This document shows, piece by piece, positions 1-7,412 of a stretch of 24,589 bases of DNA; positions within the stretch are counted from its first letter, which is position 1, and every line of letters begins with the position of its first letter. The stretch is from JADLEX01 sp964586775 (GTDB taxonomy: Bacteria; Lernaellota; Lernaellaia; JACKCT01): assembly GCA_964586775.1 (NCBI GenBank), contig CAZPJD010000096.1, forward strand, positions 1 through 24,589, given 5' to 3'. A program made the position numbers and the translations under genes. Under the pieces are notes generated by a model. The model saw only the letters and a list, made by a program, of their open reading frames with translations. It had not been told where the DNA came from and searched no databases.

Positions 1-178
1 CGCTCGGCGTCACCACGAACCCCCCTTTCCGCACGTTGCCCCGCGCTTTCGCGCCGCGCGTCTTTCCCACGACCCGTTGCCTTATCGCGGTTGCGTTGAG
101 CTTCGATCGCGACGACCCGCTTTCGGGAGGACTTCCGCCAACATGACAACGCCCCTGCCGTGCGGCCGGTGAAGCCGG
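1..178. other. Left-edge stretch with no supported gene
   Basis: This stretch lies downstream of the first lipoprotein gene on the minus strand. Several short open frames cross it on both strands because the sequence is GC-rich. None has a recognisable product, a clear ribosome binding site or a family motif. It could hold the end of a gene that continues to the left, but I cannot decide on which strand. No convincing terminator hairpin with a T-tract was seen. Confidence 0.4.
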
Positions 179-1021
179 TCAGATGAGGTCGACGACAATG
201 TTGTCGAACCAGACGTCGCCGCCCAGTCCGCCGGTATCGCCATCCCCGATCAGCAGGCCGTGGAAAACGTCGGTGGATGCGGGGAAGAAATCCTGATCCA
301 CGCACGACGTGTCCACGCCGTCGAGCTGCACGGTGTAGGTTCCCGCCGCGCCGCCGGTGAGCACGAAGGTGATGGTGTACCAAGTGTTCGCCGCCAGCGT
401 TTCGCCGCAGTCGACCACCGAGTTGGCGTCGTTGGCCGCGAGCTGCCCCGCCGGGGCGACACCCGCCAGAAACTTCTTCTGCAGGTTGGGCTGGACGATC
501 GCGAAAGCGCCCGAGGCGTTGTCTTCGCGCCAGAAATCGAACGAGAACGAGATGTCCTCGTCCGTGTCTTCCCAGGCGTAACCCGCGTAGAAGAAATTCC
601 CCGCACCGTCGTCGCCGGTGACCTGAAGCGCCTGTCCCGAGCCATCGGCGGCAAGCAAGGCCACGACCTGACCATCGGCGGCGCCCTGGCTCGCGATCAC
701 CCACGGCTCGGGCAGGTCGCCGAGAGCGTAGTCGTCAAAATCGATCTCAATCGGCAGCGGCTCGGCGTCGTCGTCGCCGGTGTCGTCGTCGGTCGTATCG
801 TCGTCGCCGGTATCATCGTCGCCGGTGTCGTCGTCGGTCGTGTCGTCGTCCGCGACATCGTCGTCCGCCGTGTCGTCGTCGGTGTCATCGTCATCGTCCG
901 TGTCGTCGTCGGCCGGCGCGTCCGACGAGTCATCGTCGTCGTCGCCGCCGCACGCCGCGGCGAACACCACGAGAGCCGCCAGCGCGGCGAGAAAGGCCAG
1001 TTTCTTCAGCGATGACATCAT
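179..1021 (-). CDS. Asp-linker lipoprotein with jelly-roll-like domain (paralogue 1)
   Basis: A predicted outer-membrane lipoprotein of about 280 residues. I chose the ATG at 1021 (next codon also ATG) because GGGAGG lies 5 nt upstream; an in-frame ATG at 1051 would add ten charged residues before the signal peptide. Residues 1-23 form a signal peptide with a lipobox-like AAAC, making Cys24 the likely lipidated residue; Gly follows, which does not signal inner-membrane retention. Residues 27-85 are almost only Asp with Thr/Gly/Ala/Val/Ser, in a period of about five (DDDTG, DDDTT). The C-terminal ~190 residues open with an FDDY.LGDLP segment and end in a VWFDNIVVDLI strand, as in concanavalin-A/LamG-like beta-sandwiches. 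Two cysteines (VDCGET, TSCVDQ) could form a disulfide. It follows its paralogue after 37 nt, probably in one transcript. Ligand unknown; the fold call is inference. Confidence 0.85.
   Translation of the reverse strand: MMSSLKKLAFLAALAALVVFAAACGGDDDDDSSDAPADDDTDDDDDTDDDTADDDVADDDTTDDDTGDDDTGDDDTTDDDTGDDDAEPLPIEIDFDDYALGDLPEPWVIASQGAADGQVVALLAADGSGQALQVTGDDGAGNFFYAGYAWEDTDEDISFSFDFWREDNASGAFAIVQPNLQKKFLAGVAPAGQLAANDANSVVDCGETLAANTWYTITFVLTGGAAGTYTVQLDGVDTSCVDQDFFPASTDVFHGLLIGDGDTGGLGGDVWFDNIVVDLI
767..943 (-). repeat. Asp-triplet coding repeat, lipoprotein 1
   Basis: This low-complexity tract encodes residues ~27-85 of the lipoprotein, reading as GTCGTC-type trinucleotides on the plus strand. 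The protein unit is DDD followed by one or two small residues, mostly with a five-residue period. Asp codons alternate GAC and GAT, so the DNA is less uniform than the protein. This suggests selection on protein composition as well as possible slippage. Confidence 0.9.
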
Positions 1022-1058
1022 CCCATCCTCCCGTTGAGGGTTTTGTCGCATCCGCTCT

Positions 1059-1904
1059 CTAGAGCAGGTCGATCACCAGGTTGTCGTAGTACACGTCGCC
1101 GCCGTAGCCGTTCGTTTCGTCATCCGAGAAGTTGAACCCGGCGATGTTGGGATCGGACGTGTCTTGGAACGCGAAGTCGTCGCACGTGGTCGGCGCGCCG
1201 TCCACGAGGACATCGTATCCCGGCGTTCCGCTCTGCGTCATCTCGACGCGCAATTCGTACCAGGTTTCGGCGGTCAGAAACTCGCTGCATCCCGAATAGG
1301 GTCCGTTGTTCGTCGAATACAGTTCGCCGCTGGCGTCGATGATCGTGTAGAAACGGTCGAAGCCGTCGGAATCCGCCGCGCCGAATCGAAACGACGCCCC
1401 CGTGGCGCGCCAGAACTCGAAGACAATCGACACGTTCTCGGTGCTCGAGTCGAACTCGTAATCGGCGTAGATGTATTCATCCTGATTCGAGCCGCCGGAG
1501 ATTTTGAGCTGCTTGCCCGAGCCGTCCTTCACGACCGGCACGATGTCGGCGGTACCGGAACCGTCGGTATCCACGACCCACGGCGCGTCGAGCGGGCCCG
1601 TGTCGTAGTCGTTGAAGTCGACATCGACCAGCGGCCCGGCCGAGTCATCGTCCCCGGTGTCGTCATCGGCATCGTCGTCGGATGTATCGTCATCCGCATC
1701 GTCATCCGCATCGTCATCCGCGTCGTCGTCAGCCGTGTCGTCGTCAGCGACATCGTCATCCGAGCTGTCGTCGTCGGTCGCATCGTCGTCGCCGGATGAA
1801 TCGTCGTCATCGTCGTCGTCACCGCAGGTGCATCCCACGCCGACGAGCGCCATCGCCGCGACGATGGCCAATAGTCCCCACAAACGAAGTTTGAACGCCG
1901 TCAT
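1059..1904 (-). CDS. Asp-linker lipoprotein with jelly-roll-like domain (paralogue 2)
   Basis: A 281-residue predicted lipoprotein and the upstream paralogue of the next gene on this strand. The start has GGGAGAG about 8 nt upstream. Residues 1-24 form a signal peptide ending VGVG, with Cys25 as likely lipidation site; Cys27 is close by (GCTCG). Residues 29-88 are a DDD[A/S/T/V/G] linker mixing four- and five-residue periods. The C-terminal domain matches its paralogue in order: VDFNDYDTGPLDAPW opening, an IVFEFWR strand near the middle, AETWYELRVEM, a Cys pair (SGCSE, TTCDD) and a final VYYDNLVIDLL strand. The shared ...YDN(I/L)V.DL ending and near-identical layout indicate tandem duplication followed by divergence. 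Probably a surface-exposed ligand- or glycan-binding protein; no catalytic motif seen. Confidence 0.85.
   Translation of the reverse strand: MTAFKLRLWGLLAIVAAMALVGVGCTCGDDDDDDDSSGDDDATDDDSSDDDVADDDTADDDADDDADDDADDDTSDDDADDDTGDDDSAGPLVDVDFNDYDTGPLDAPWVVDTDGSGTADIVPVVKDGSGKQLKISGGSNQDEYIYADYEFDSSTENVSIVFEFWRATGASFRFGAADSDGFDRFYTIIDASGELYSTNNGPYSGCSEFLTAETWYELRVEMTQSGTPGYDVLVDGAPTTCDDFAFQDTSDPNIAGFNFSDDETNGYGGDVYYDNLVIDLL
1641..1820 (-). repeat. Asp-triplet coding repeat, lipoprotein 2
   Basis: This trinucleotide tract encodes residues ~29-88. It contains a short block of DDDA units (residues 61-73) with a four-residue period, unlike the five-residue period that dominates in the paralogue. The difference in unit length argues that the two linkers expanded separately after duplication. 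Confidence 0.88.
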
Positions 1905-1964
1905 ACCGTCTCTCCCAGGTTGTATGAGGTCGCGACGCTTAGCAGACGGCCCATGGAATGTCCA

Positions 1965-2198
1965 TCAATTTTCGTGGTCCTCGTGACGCACACGACAAGG
2001 CGAGCCCTTTTCGATCGGTTCCGCCAGCGCGCGACACCACACGCCGTTGACCGCCAGGCACGCCGCATGCTGCGAGCGCGACGTGTCGGCCAGCGGGCAG
2101 CCGAACGAACACCACGCGGGCGGACGCCGACCCTCGCGGCGCATCCGCGCGATCAGTTCGGCGACGTCGCCGTCACCAGATGCGGACGTTGACGACAT
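1965..2198 (-). CDS. Small cysteine-rich protein, unknown function
   Basis: A short open frame whose last ~55 residues carry five cysteines spaced C-x3-C-x12-C-x7-C-x12-C, ending in a VWCRAL...KGSPC segment. This spacing and the WC...K..PC ending resemble small Cys-rich hypothetical proteins I recall from deltaproteobacteria, possibly metal-binding; that link is recollection, not a search. It lies directly downstream of the Dabb gene on the same strand. The start is uncertain. The ATG at 2198 overlaps the Dabb gene by 26 nt and has AAGG immediately before it (poor spacing); a later ATG at 2144 would still keep all cysteines. The frame could be spurious, but the ordered cysteines and Trp in a 260-nt gap between genes favour a real gene. 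Confidence 0.5.
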   Translation of the reverse strand: MSSTSASGDGDVAELIARMRREGRRPPAWCSFGCPLADTSRSQHAACLAVNGVWCRALAEPIEKGSPCRVRHEDHEN

Positions 2199-2463
2199 CC
2201 TTGAGCGCCACGCGGGGGTTGAGGAAATTCTCGACGTAGTCACGGTGGACGGGATCGTCCACGTACTCCTTCACGTCTTCCATCCGCTGGAAATCGACGA
2301 AGAACACCACGTCGTAGTCGCCCTCGTCGCCGACGTGCTCGGGCACGCCCACGCGGCAGCTCTGTACGCCCTTCACCTTGGGCAGCACGTCGTAGGTCTT
2401 CGTCAGCACCTCGTCCGCGCCAACACCTTCATTCAGCTTGAGACGCACAACGCGCCTGATCAT
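2173..2463 (-). CDS. Dabb (stress-responsive A/B barrel) domain protein
   Basis: A 96-residue protein made of a single Dabb domain (dimeric alpha-beta barrel, ferredoxin-like). Visible hallmarks are the RRVVRLKL first strand, LPKVKGVQSCRVG, DYDVVFFVDFQRMEDVKEYVDDPVH with the conserved His, and a final VVNVRIW strand. The length matches stand-alone members, which form small homodimers; some bind hydrophobic or aromatic ligands or act in stress responses, but no specific reaction can be assigned. It lies just downstream of carA on the same strand (24 nt gap) and overlaps the proposed small Cys-rich gene. Confident on the domain, not on the role. Confidence 0.85.
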   Translation of the reverse strand: MIRRVVRLKLNEGVGADEVLTKTYDVLPKVKGVQSCRVGVPEHVGDEGDYDVVFFVDFQRMEDVKEYVDDPVHRDYVENFLNPRVALKDVVNVRIW

Positions 2464-2487
2464 CGTTTCATCCTTTCCGCGCCCGCG

Positions 2488-3663
2488 TCAGTCGAACGCC
2501 CAGGTCCGAATGCGCGCGCGCACCTCGTCCGCCACCGGGCGACCGGTCCGCATCATCGTGGTGAACCGGTCGAACAGGTACGAGGCGTCGTGCGGTCCCG
2601 GCGACGCCTCCGGGTGATACTGCACCGAAAAGACGGGCTGCGTCTTGTGCGCCATGCCCTCGTTGGTGCCGTCATTGAGATTGACGTGCGTGGCAACCAC
2701 GTCGCCCGCGATGGAATCGAGATCGACCGCGAAGTTGTGATTCTGCGACGTGATCTCGACGCGCCCCGTCGCGTGATCCTTCACGGGTTGGTTTGCGCCG
2801 TGATGCCCGAACTTGAGCTTGTAGGTGCGCGCGCCGAGCGCGAGACCGATGAGCTGATGCCCGAGGCAGATGCCGAAGATCGGCTTTTTTCCCACGAGCG
2901 CGCGGATGGTCTGGATCGCGTAGGTCACGGGCTCGGGGTCGCCGGGGCCGTTGGACAAAAATACGCCGTCGGGTTCCATGGCGAGGATCTCGTCGGCGCC
3001 GGTCGTTGCGGGCACCACCGTGACCGCACAGCCGTGGTCGACCAGCAGACGCAGGATGTTCGTCTTCACGCCGAAATCCATGGCCACGACCTTGAATTTC
3101 GCCTCGGCGGGGGGCTTTTCACCGTATCCCGAGCCCAGATCCCACGTGCTCTGCGTCCACGGGTAGGCGGCGTCGCAGGTGACCTCGCGCGCCAGATCGC
3201 GCCCGACGATGGGCGGGTTCGCCCGGATTTTTTCGATCAACTTGGCCGGATCGCGGTCCGCCGCCGCGATAATGCCGACCCGCGAGCCATGCGTGCGCAG
3301 GTGCCGCGTGAGCGCGCGGGTGTCCACCTCGGCGATGCCCGCGATGCCCGCCGATTCGAGGTATTCCTCCAGCGTCTTCGTGCGGCGATAGTTCGACGAC
3401 ACCAGGCTGCGCGAGCGAACGATGAAACCCTCGGCGAAAACGCGGCGGCTCTCGATGTCTTCATCGTTGATCCCCGTATTGCCGATATGGGGATACGTCA
3501 TGCAGACCATCTGGCCGGTGTACGACGGGTCGGTCAGGATCTCCTGATAGCCCGACATGGCCGTGTTGAAGACGACCTCGCCCACCGACTCGACGCGCGC
3601 GCCGAAGTACTCGCCCGCGAAAGTCCGTCCGTCATCCAGCACCAATTGCGCGCGATCGGCCAT
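2488..3663 (-). CDS. carA: Carbamoyl-phosphate synthase small subunit (glutaminase)
   Basis: The glutamine amidotransferase subunit of carbamoyl-phosphate synthase. It hydrolyses glutamine and passes ammonia to the large subunit for pyrimidine and arginine synthesis in the cytoplasm. I chose the ATG at 3663 because AGGAG lies just upstream; the ATG at 3675 has no such site. The 391-residue protein has the CarA N-terminal domain (LVLDDGRTFAGE, VFNTAMSGYQEILTDPSY) and a class I amidotransferase domain. The nucleophile is Cys266 in GICLGHQ, and the His350/Glu352 pair lies in QYHPEASPGPHD. All catalytic residues are present. carB is not adjacent and must lie elsewhere. A divergent transporter gene begins 176 nt upstream. 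Confidence 0.97.
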   Translation of the reverse strand: MADRAQLVLDDGRTFAGEYFGARVESVGEVVFNTAMSGYQEILTDPSYTGQMVCMTYPHIGNTGINDEDIESRRVFAEGFIVRSRSLVSSNYRRTKTLEEYLESAGIAGIAEVDTRALTRHLRTHGSRVGIIAAADRDPAKLIEKIRANPPIVGRDLAREVTCDAAYPWTQSTWDLGSGYGEKPPAEAKFKVVAMDFGVKTNILRLLVDHGCAVTVVPATTGADEILAMEPDGVFLSNGPGDPEPVTYAIQTIRALVGKKPIFGICLGHQLIGLALGARTYKLKFGHHGANQPVKDHATGRVEITSQNHNFAVDLDSIAGDVVATHVNLNDGTNEGMAHKTQPVFSVQYHPEASPGPHDASYLFDRFTTMMRTGRPVADEVRARIRTWAFD

Positions 3664-3839
3664 GCCACTCCTCATAAGGGTCCGCGTATCCGCGATGCGC
3701 GGTCGTCCGTCGTGTTTCGATCGGGGGTGCAGCTTACAGCACGCTCCCGAAAATGGGAACGTGACATGGGGCAGGAATGATCCGGGGTTGTCCTCGTCAT
3801 TGCCCGCCCGCGCGAAACCGGGTAGAGCTTCGCGCCGTG

Positions 3840-4778
3840 ATGACCGAACCGGGCAGCCCCCAAATCGAGCCGAAGACGCGCGTCGCGCCCATGGTGCATG
3901 TCGCGCTCTTTGCCGCGCAGTTCGGCTTCGCGAGCATGTCCGTGGTGGCCAAGGGCGTGATGGCGCACGTGCACCCCTTCGCCCTCGCGGCCACCCGCGT
4001 CGCCCTCTCCGCGCCCATCCTGCTGCTGCTCGCCTGGCGGGTCGAGCACGCGCGGCCCACGGCCCGCGACCTGCGCTTTCTCGTGATGCTCGGCGTCCTC
4101 GGGGTCTTTCTCAACCAGCTCCTGTTCATCGTGGGACTTCGTTACACGACCGCCACCAACGCGGGCATCATGGCGCCGTCGATCCCCGTCTTCGCGGCAG
4201 GCGCGGCGGTGCTTTTCGGGATCGAGCAACTCTCGTGGACGCGGTTCGCGGGCATCGCCCTCGCGGTGGCGGGCGCGCTGACGATGCTCGACCCCTCGGG
4301 CTTCGAACTCGGCGGGCACGGCCTCGGCAACCTGTTGATCCTTGCCAACTGCGCCGCGTACGGCACCTTTCTCGTGCTCAATCGACCGATCCTCAAACGC
4401 CTCGGGCCGCTGACGGTCTTCGCATGGAGCACGGTATTCGGTGGCGCGGCCGTGCTGGCGGTCGCGGGCGGCGAGCTCGTGCGCCTGCCGCTTCGCGAAC
4501 TGCCGCGCTGGGTGCCGTGGGGCATGCTCTACATCGTGGTCGTGCCGACGATCATCTGCCACTCGATCAACATCTGGGCTGTGGGGCGATCGACGCCGTC
4601 TTTGGTGGCGGCCTACACCACCCTTCAGCCGGCGATCACGGGCCTCGGCGCGGCGATCTGGCTCGGCGAGCGCGCCCACTGGCGCGAGGCGGTCGGCTCG
4701 CTGCTCATCATCCTGGGGCTGATGGTCGTCAGCCGCGCGAAGCCGAAGGAAGTCGCCGCGGCCGATACCGGACCGTAA
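3840..4778 (+). CDS. EamA/DMT-family transporter
   Basis: A polytopic inner-membrane protein of about 312 residues with roughly ten hydrophobic segments arranged as two EamA repeats, the normal size and layout for the drug/metabolite transporter superfamily. The first repeat begins MVHVALFAAQFGFASMSVVAKG and includes TATNAGIMAPSIPVF and GALTMLDPSG. The second ends with VAAYTTLQPAITGLGAAIWLGE, the usual conserved Pro/Glu-containing segment. The ATG at 3840 gives a short charged N-terminus; an upstream in-frame ATG at 3777 would add 21 residues unlike the family. The substrate (metabolite or amino-acid efflux) cannot be read from sequence. The 3' end overlaps the converging glycosyltransferase gene by 50 nt. 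Confidence 0.88.
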   Translation: MTEPGSPQIEPKTRVAPMVHVALFAAQFGFASMSVVAKGVMAHVHPFALAATRVALSAPILLLLAWRVEHARPTARDLRFLVMLGVLGVFLNQLLFIVGLRYTTATNAGIMAPSIPVFAAGAAVLFGIEQLSWTRFAGIALAVAGALTMLDPSGFELGGHGLGNLLILANCAAYGTFLVLNRPILKRLGPLTVFAWSTVFGGAAVLAVAGGELVRLPLRELPRWVPWGMLYIVVVPTIICHSINIWAVGRSTPSLVAAYTTLQPAITGLGAAIWLGERAHWREAVGSLLIILGLMVVSRAKPKEVAAADTGP

Positions 4779-6228
4779 GCGCCAACGCGCCCCAGACCGC
4801 AAGCAAGGGCACGAGCGACGCGCGCCCCGGCAGGCCGATCAGTTCGCCCAGGTTGTAGGCGGCGAACCGTTCCTCGAAGGTCACGAGCGACCACGCCCGC
4901 GCGGGGAAGAGCGACGGCGTCCCGCCGAACATCGGATAGTTGTTGATCGAAAGCTGCCCCGCCGAAAAATTCGTCCAGATGTACTGGACGAGCGGATTCG
5001 TCACGCCGGTCATCTGCGGCGCCCAGGGGTTGACCGAGGCGACCATCAATTGAATCGCGACCCCGATCAGCACGAGCGCCGCGATCGGCGCGCGCGCGGC
5101 GGCGAAGCGACCCCACACCGGCGCGATCGCCGCCGCCCAAAACGGCATGGCCGGCAGCAGCAGCCGCGGGCCAACGCACCACCCGCCGTGCCAAGTGGCA
5201 TATGACATGTTGAAAAGCAGGCTCGCGACGACGATGACCGTGACGACGATGGCCATGTCGCGCCACGCGCGGTTTCGCCACAGCAATACCATTCCCACGG
5301 GAGCGAGGGCGAAAACGGGGCTCATCCACAGAACGCCGCGCACGGGCAGCACGGTGATCGCCGCAAGCACGTTCAGCGACGGCGCGACAAAGACGCCCAT
5401 GACAGCGCCGGGCGTGTTGAAGACGGGGTTCTGATACACGTAGCTCGTGACAAAGGGCGAGCCAAAGGCGGCGAGGTTGTACGCGCCGAGGATCAACGCG
5501 GTGGGCGCGGCGCCCGCGAAGAACCACGCCCAGCCGCGCGCGGACGTGCGACGCACGGCGAGCATCGCCATGATCGCGGCGATGCCGATGATCGCGATGG
5601 GCTCGGCGCACTCGGCATAGCCGACCGCGAACCCGGCGAGGGCGCACCACACCCCGTCTCGCTTTTCGCCGCGCTCTTCTCCCGAGCGCGAGATCGCGTA
5701 TGCGGCAATCACGTAGCACGCGGCGACAATCACCTGCGCGTTGGCCGCGGAAGAGTAGGGAAAAAGAATCGAACCGAGCGACGAGGCGAGCGCCGCCGCG
5801 AGCGACGCGCCCGCCGAAAACGCGCCGCGCAGCCATAGATAAAGCAGCGCCGCCGCGATTGCGGACACGAGCGAAAAAGACAACGCCGTGACGACGTGCA
5901 CCGCCGCAAGCCCCGACGCGAAGGTCGCGAACGCGCCGGGCGCGAACAAACGATAGAGCGCATAGACCGGCACGGCGACCAGCCCCGCGCCGGGGTTTTT
6001 GGCCGCGTAAAAATGCCCGCCGAAGCTCGACCAGTCGCCGGTGTTGGCGACGAAGTCGTCGATGCGGATCGTGCCCCGTTCGACGACGGCGCGCACGAGA
6101 TCCCACAGCGCGTTGCCGCCCCAGTTGCCGCCGTGCTGGAAATATGCGTACGAAACCCACGCGACCGCGAACACACCGAGCGCGATGCGCCGATCGTCGG
6201 GATGCGCTTCGAACGCGTCGCGTGCCAT
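4729..6228 (-). CDS. Multi-pass membrane glycosyltransferase-like protein (GT-C type)
   Basis: A 499-residue protein with about ten or more predicted membrane helices. Early in the chain an extracytoplasmic loop holds RGTIRIDDF (Asp57/Asp58) followed by GHFYAAKNPGAGL at residues 71-83. That pair matches the pattern in GT39/ArnT-like GT-C enzymes, where an acidic residue in the first loop is catalytic and a G..YY..KPPG-like segment follows. Such enzymes move a sugar from a polyprenyl-phosphate donor to an acceptor on the outer face of the inner membrane. The ATG at 6228 comes 4 nt after the end of the SpsF-like gene, so the two are probably one operon; longer upstream frames are overlap artefacts within that gene. 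Acceptor unknown; KNPG replaces the more usual KPPG. Confidence 0.75.
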   Translation of the reverse strand: MARDAFEAHPDDRRIALGVFAVAWVSYAYFQHGGNWGGNALWDLVRAVVERGTIRIDDFVANTGDWSSFGGHFYAAKNPGAGLVAVPVYALYRLFAPGAFATFASGLAAVHVVTALSFSLVSAIAAALLYLWLRGAFSAGASLAAALASSLGSILFPYSSAANAQVIVAACYVIAAYAISRSGEERGEKRDGVWCALAGFAVGYAECAEPIAIIGIAAIMAMLAVRRTSARGWAWFFAGAAPTALILGAYNLAAFGSPFVTSYVYQNPVFNTPGAVMGVFVAPSLNVLAAITVLPVRGVLWMSPVFALAPVGMVLLWRNRAWRDMAIVVTVIVVASLLFNMSYATWHGGWCVGPRLLLPAMPFWAAAIAPVWGRFAAARAPIAALVLIGVAIQLMVASVNPWAPQMTGVTNPLVQYIWTNFSAGQLSINNYPMFGGTPSLFPARAWSLVTFEERFAAYNLGELIGLPGRASLVPLLAVWGALALTVRYRPRRLPSASRG

Positions 6229-6232
6229 CGCG

Positions 6233-7318
6233 CTAGTGGCTGCGCGCCGCCGCGGCGATCTGCTCCGGCGTCGCGAGCGTCGTGAGCACGGGTAGCGGCC
6301 ATTCGCGCTTCGTGCCGCGCTCGAGCACTCGAGCCGGGGCGACGATGGCCGCGAGCCGCCCGCGCTCGATCGCGCCCGCGAGCGACTTCTCGTCGGCAAG
6401 CGATGGCATGCGCTCGGCCCCGTATCCCATCGTCGCGAACGACGCGCGCTTCTGTTCGTCGAAAGGACCCAGGAAACGCACCCCGCAGTGATGCCATTCG
6501 TTCAGCCGCCGCGCGAGCGATACCGCCGCCGAGATGTCGTGATCGGTTTCCACGTAAAGGCCGACGTGCGGACTCGATAGATCGGCGGGCTTCTGACGCA
6601 CGTGTGCGTTGAGAAGCGTGAGGAAGGGTTGTTCGCGCAGCAACGCCGCGAGCGCGGCGGCGTCGAACACGTCGCCCGGTCGATAGAGCGTGCCGAAGAC
6701 CGAGCGCACGAAATCGAGATCCGCGCGCGTGTCGATGGAGAGCCGCCATTTGCCGCGCGTCGCGGGATCGGGCTGCGGGTGGATCACGCGAAACTCGTCC
6801 GGGTGGCGTCGGATGTACCACGTCACGTGTTCGCGGTCCGGGCCGTCGTCGCCGAGTTCTCGCGCGCGTCGCAACGCGGCGAGCGTCACCGCCTCGGCCC
6901 CCTCGTACGCGGCGGGAGTCTGGGGGTCGGGCTCGGCGTAGTCCGCGCCGGCCGCGACAAGTTCGATCACGAGGCGATCCGTCATCTTGGGATCGATGAA
7001 CGGTGAGTCGCCGCAGATGCGCACGACGATGTCGAGGCCGTATTTCTCGGCGGCCTCGATGTATCGCTTCTGTACGTCGTTTTCGTCACCCGCAAACGAG
7101 GCGACGCCCTCGGCCTCGGCGAAGGCGATCAGTTCGGCGTCGCCGGGCTGCGTCGATGTGGCAATGACGATGCGATCGAGCGTCGTGCAGCGTTTCAGGC
7201 GATCGAGGATGTGGCCGAGCAGCGGACGACCGCAGATGTCGGCAAAGACCTTGCGCGGAAAACGCGACGACCCTACGCGCGCCTGAATCACGGCGCCGAC
7301 GACTTTTCCATTTTGCAT
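6233..7318 (-). CDS. SpsF-type cytidylyltransferase with extra C-terminal half-domain
   Basis: Residues 1-240 are a cytidylyltransferase of the CMP-sugar/SpsF family: VIQARVGSSRFPRKVFADICGRP nucleotide-binding start (residues 10-31), RICGDSPFIDP (100-110), and EHVTWYIRRHPDEF and WRLSIDT motifs of SpsF-like proteins. These activate acidic or surface sugars with CTP in capsule, flagellin or spore-coat glycosylation. Residues ~245-361 are an addition. They begin VGLYVETDHDISAAVSLARRLNEWHHCGVRFLG, which resembles the first Rossmann half of PseG/GT-B proteins without the second half. A good GGGGAGA site precedes the ATG. The gene leads the operon with the membrane glycosyltransferase. The activated sugar is unknown; the half-domain reading is an inference. 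Confidence 0.85.
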   Translation of the reverse strand: MQNGKVVGAVIQARVGSSRFPRKVFADICGRPLLGHILDRLKRCTTLDRIVIATSTQPGDAELIAFAEAEGVASFAGDENDVQKRYIEAAEKYGLDIVVRICGDSPFIDPKMTDRLVIELVAAGADYAEPDPQTPAAYEGAEAVTLAALRRARELGDDGPDREHVTWYIRRHPDEFRVIHPQPDPATRGKWRLSIDTRADLDFVRSVFGTLYRPGDVFDAAALAALLREQPFLTLLNAHVRQKPADLSSPHVGLYVETDHDISAAVSLARRLNEWHHCGVRFLGPFDEQKRASFATMGYGAERMPSLADEKSLAGAIERGRLAAIVAPARVLERGTKREWPLPVLTTLATPEQIAAAARSH

Positions 7319-7412
7319 GATTCTCTCCCCGCCGCGCCCATGGCGCGATGTCCCTTGCCCGTGTCGTCCACTGCATGTTTAATGTCAAGGCACTCCAAGG
7401 GGCCGACTTGCC

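Noticed and set aside
767..943. Asp repeats as thrombospondin type 3, dockerin or EF-hand calcium loops
   Set aside because: The units are DDD plus small residues, without the DxDxDG or DxNxDG spacing those calcium sites need. General cation binding remains possible.
2047..3780. A 577-codon open frame on the plus strand
   Set aside because: It runs antisense to carA and the Dabb gene, whose products are clear family members; high GC leaves the opposite frame open. The translation has no recognisable domain.
3664..3839. A TTCCCA-N17-TAAGCT promoter for carA
   Set aside because: Both boxes match the sigma-70 consensus poorly, and pyrimidine-type attenuation structures were not evident.
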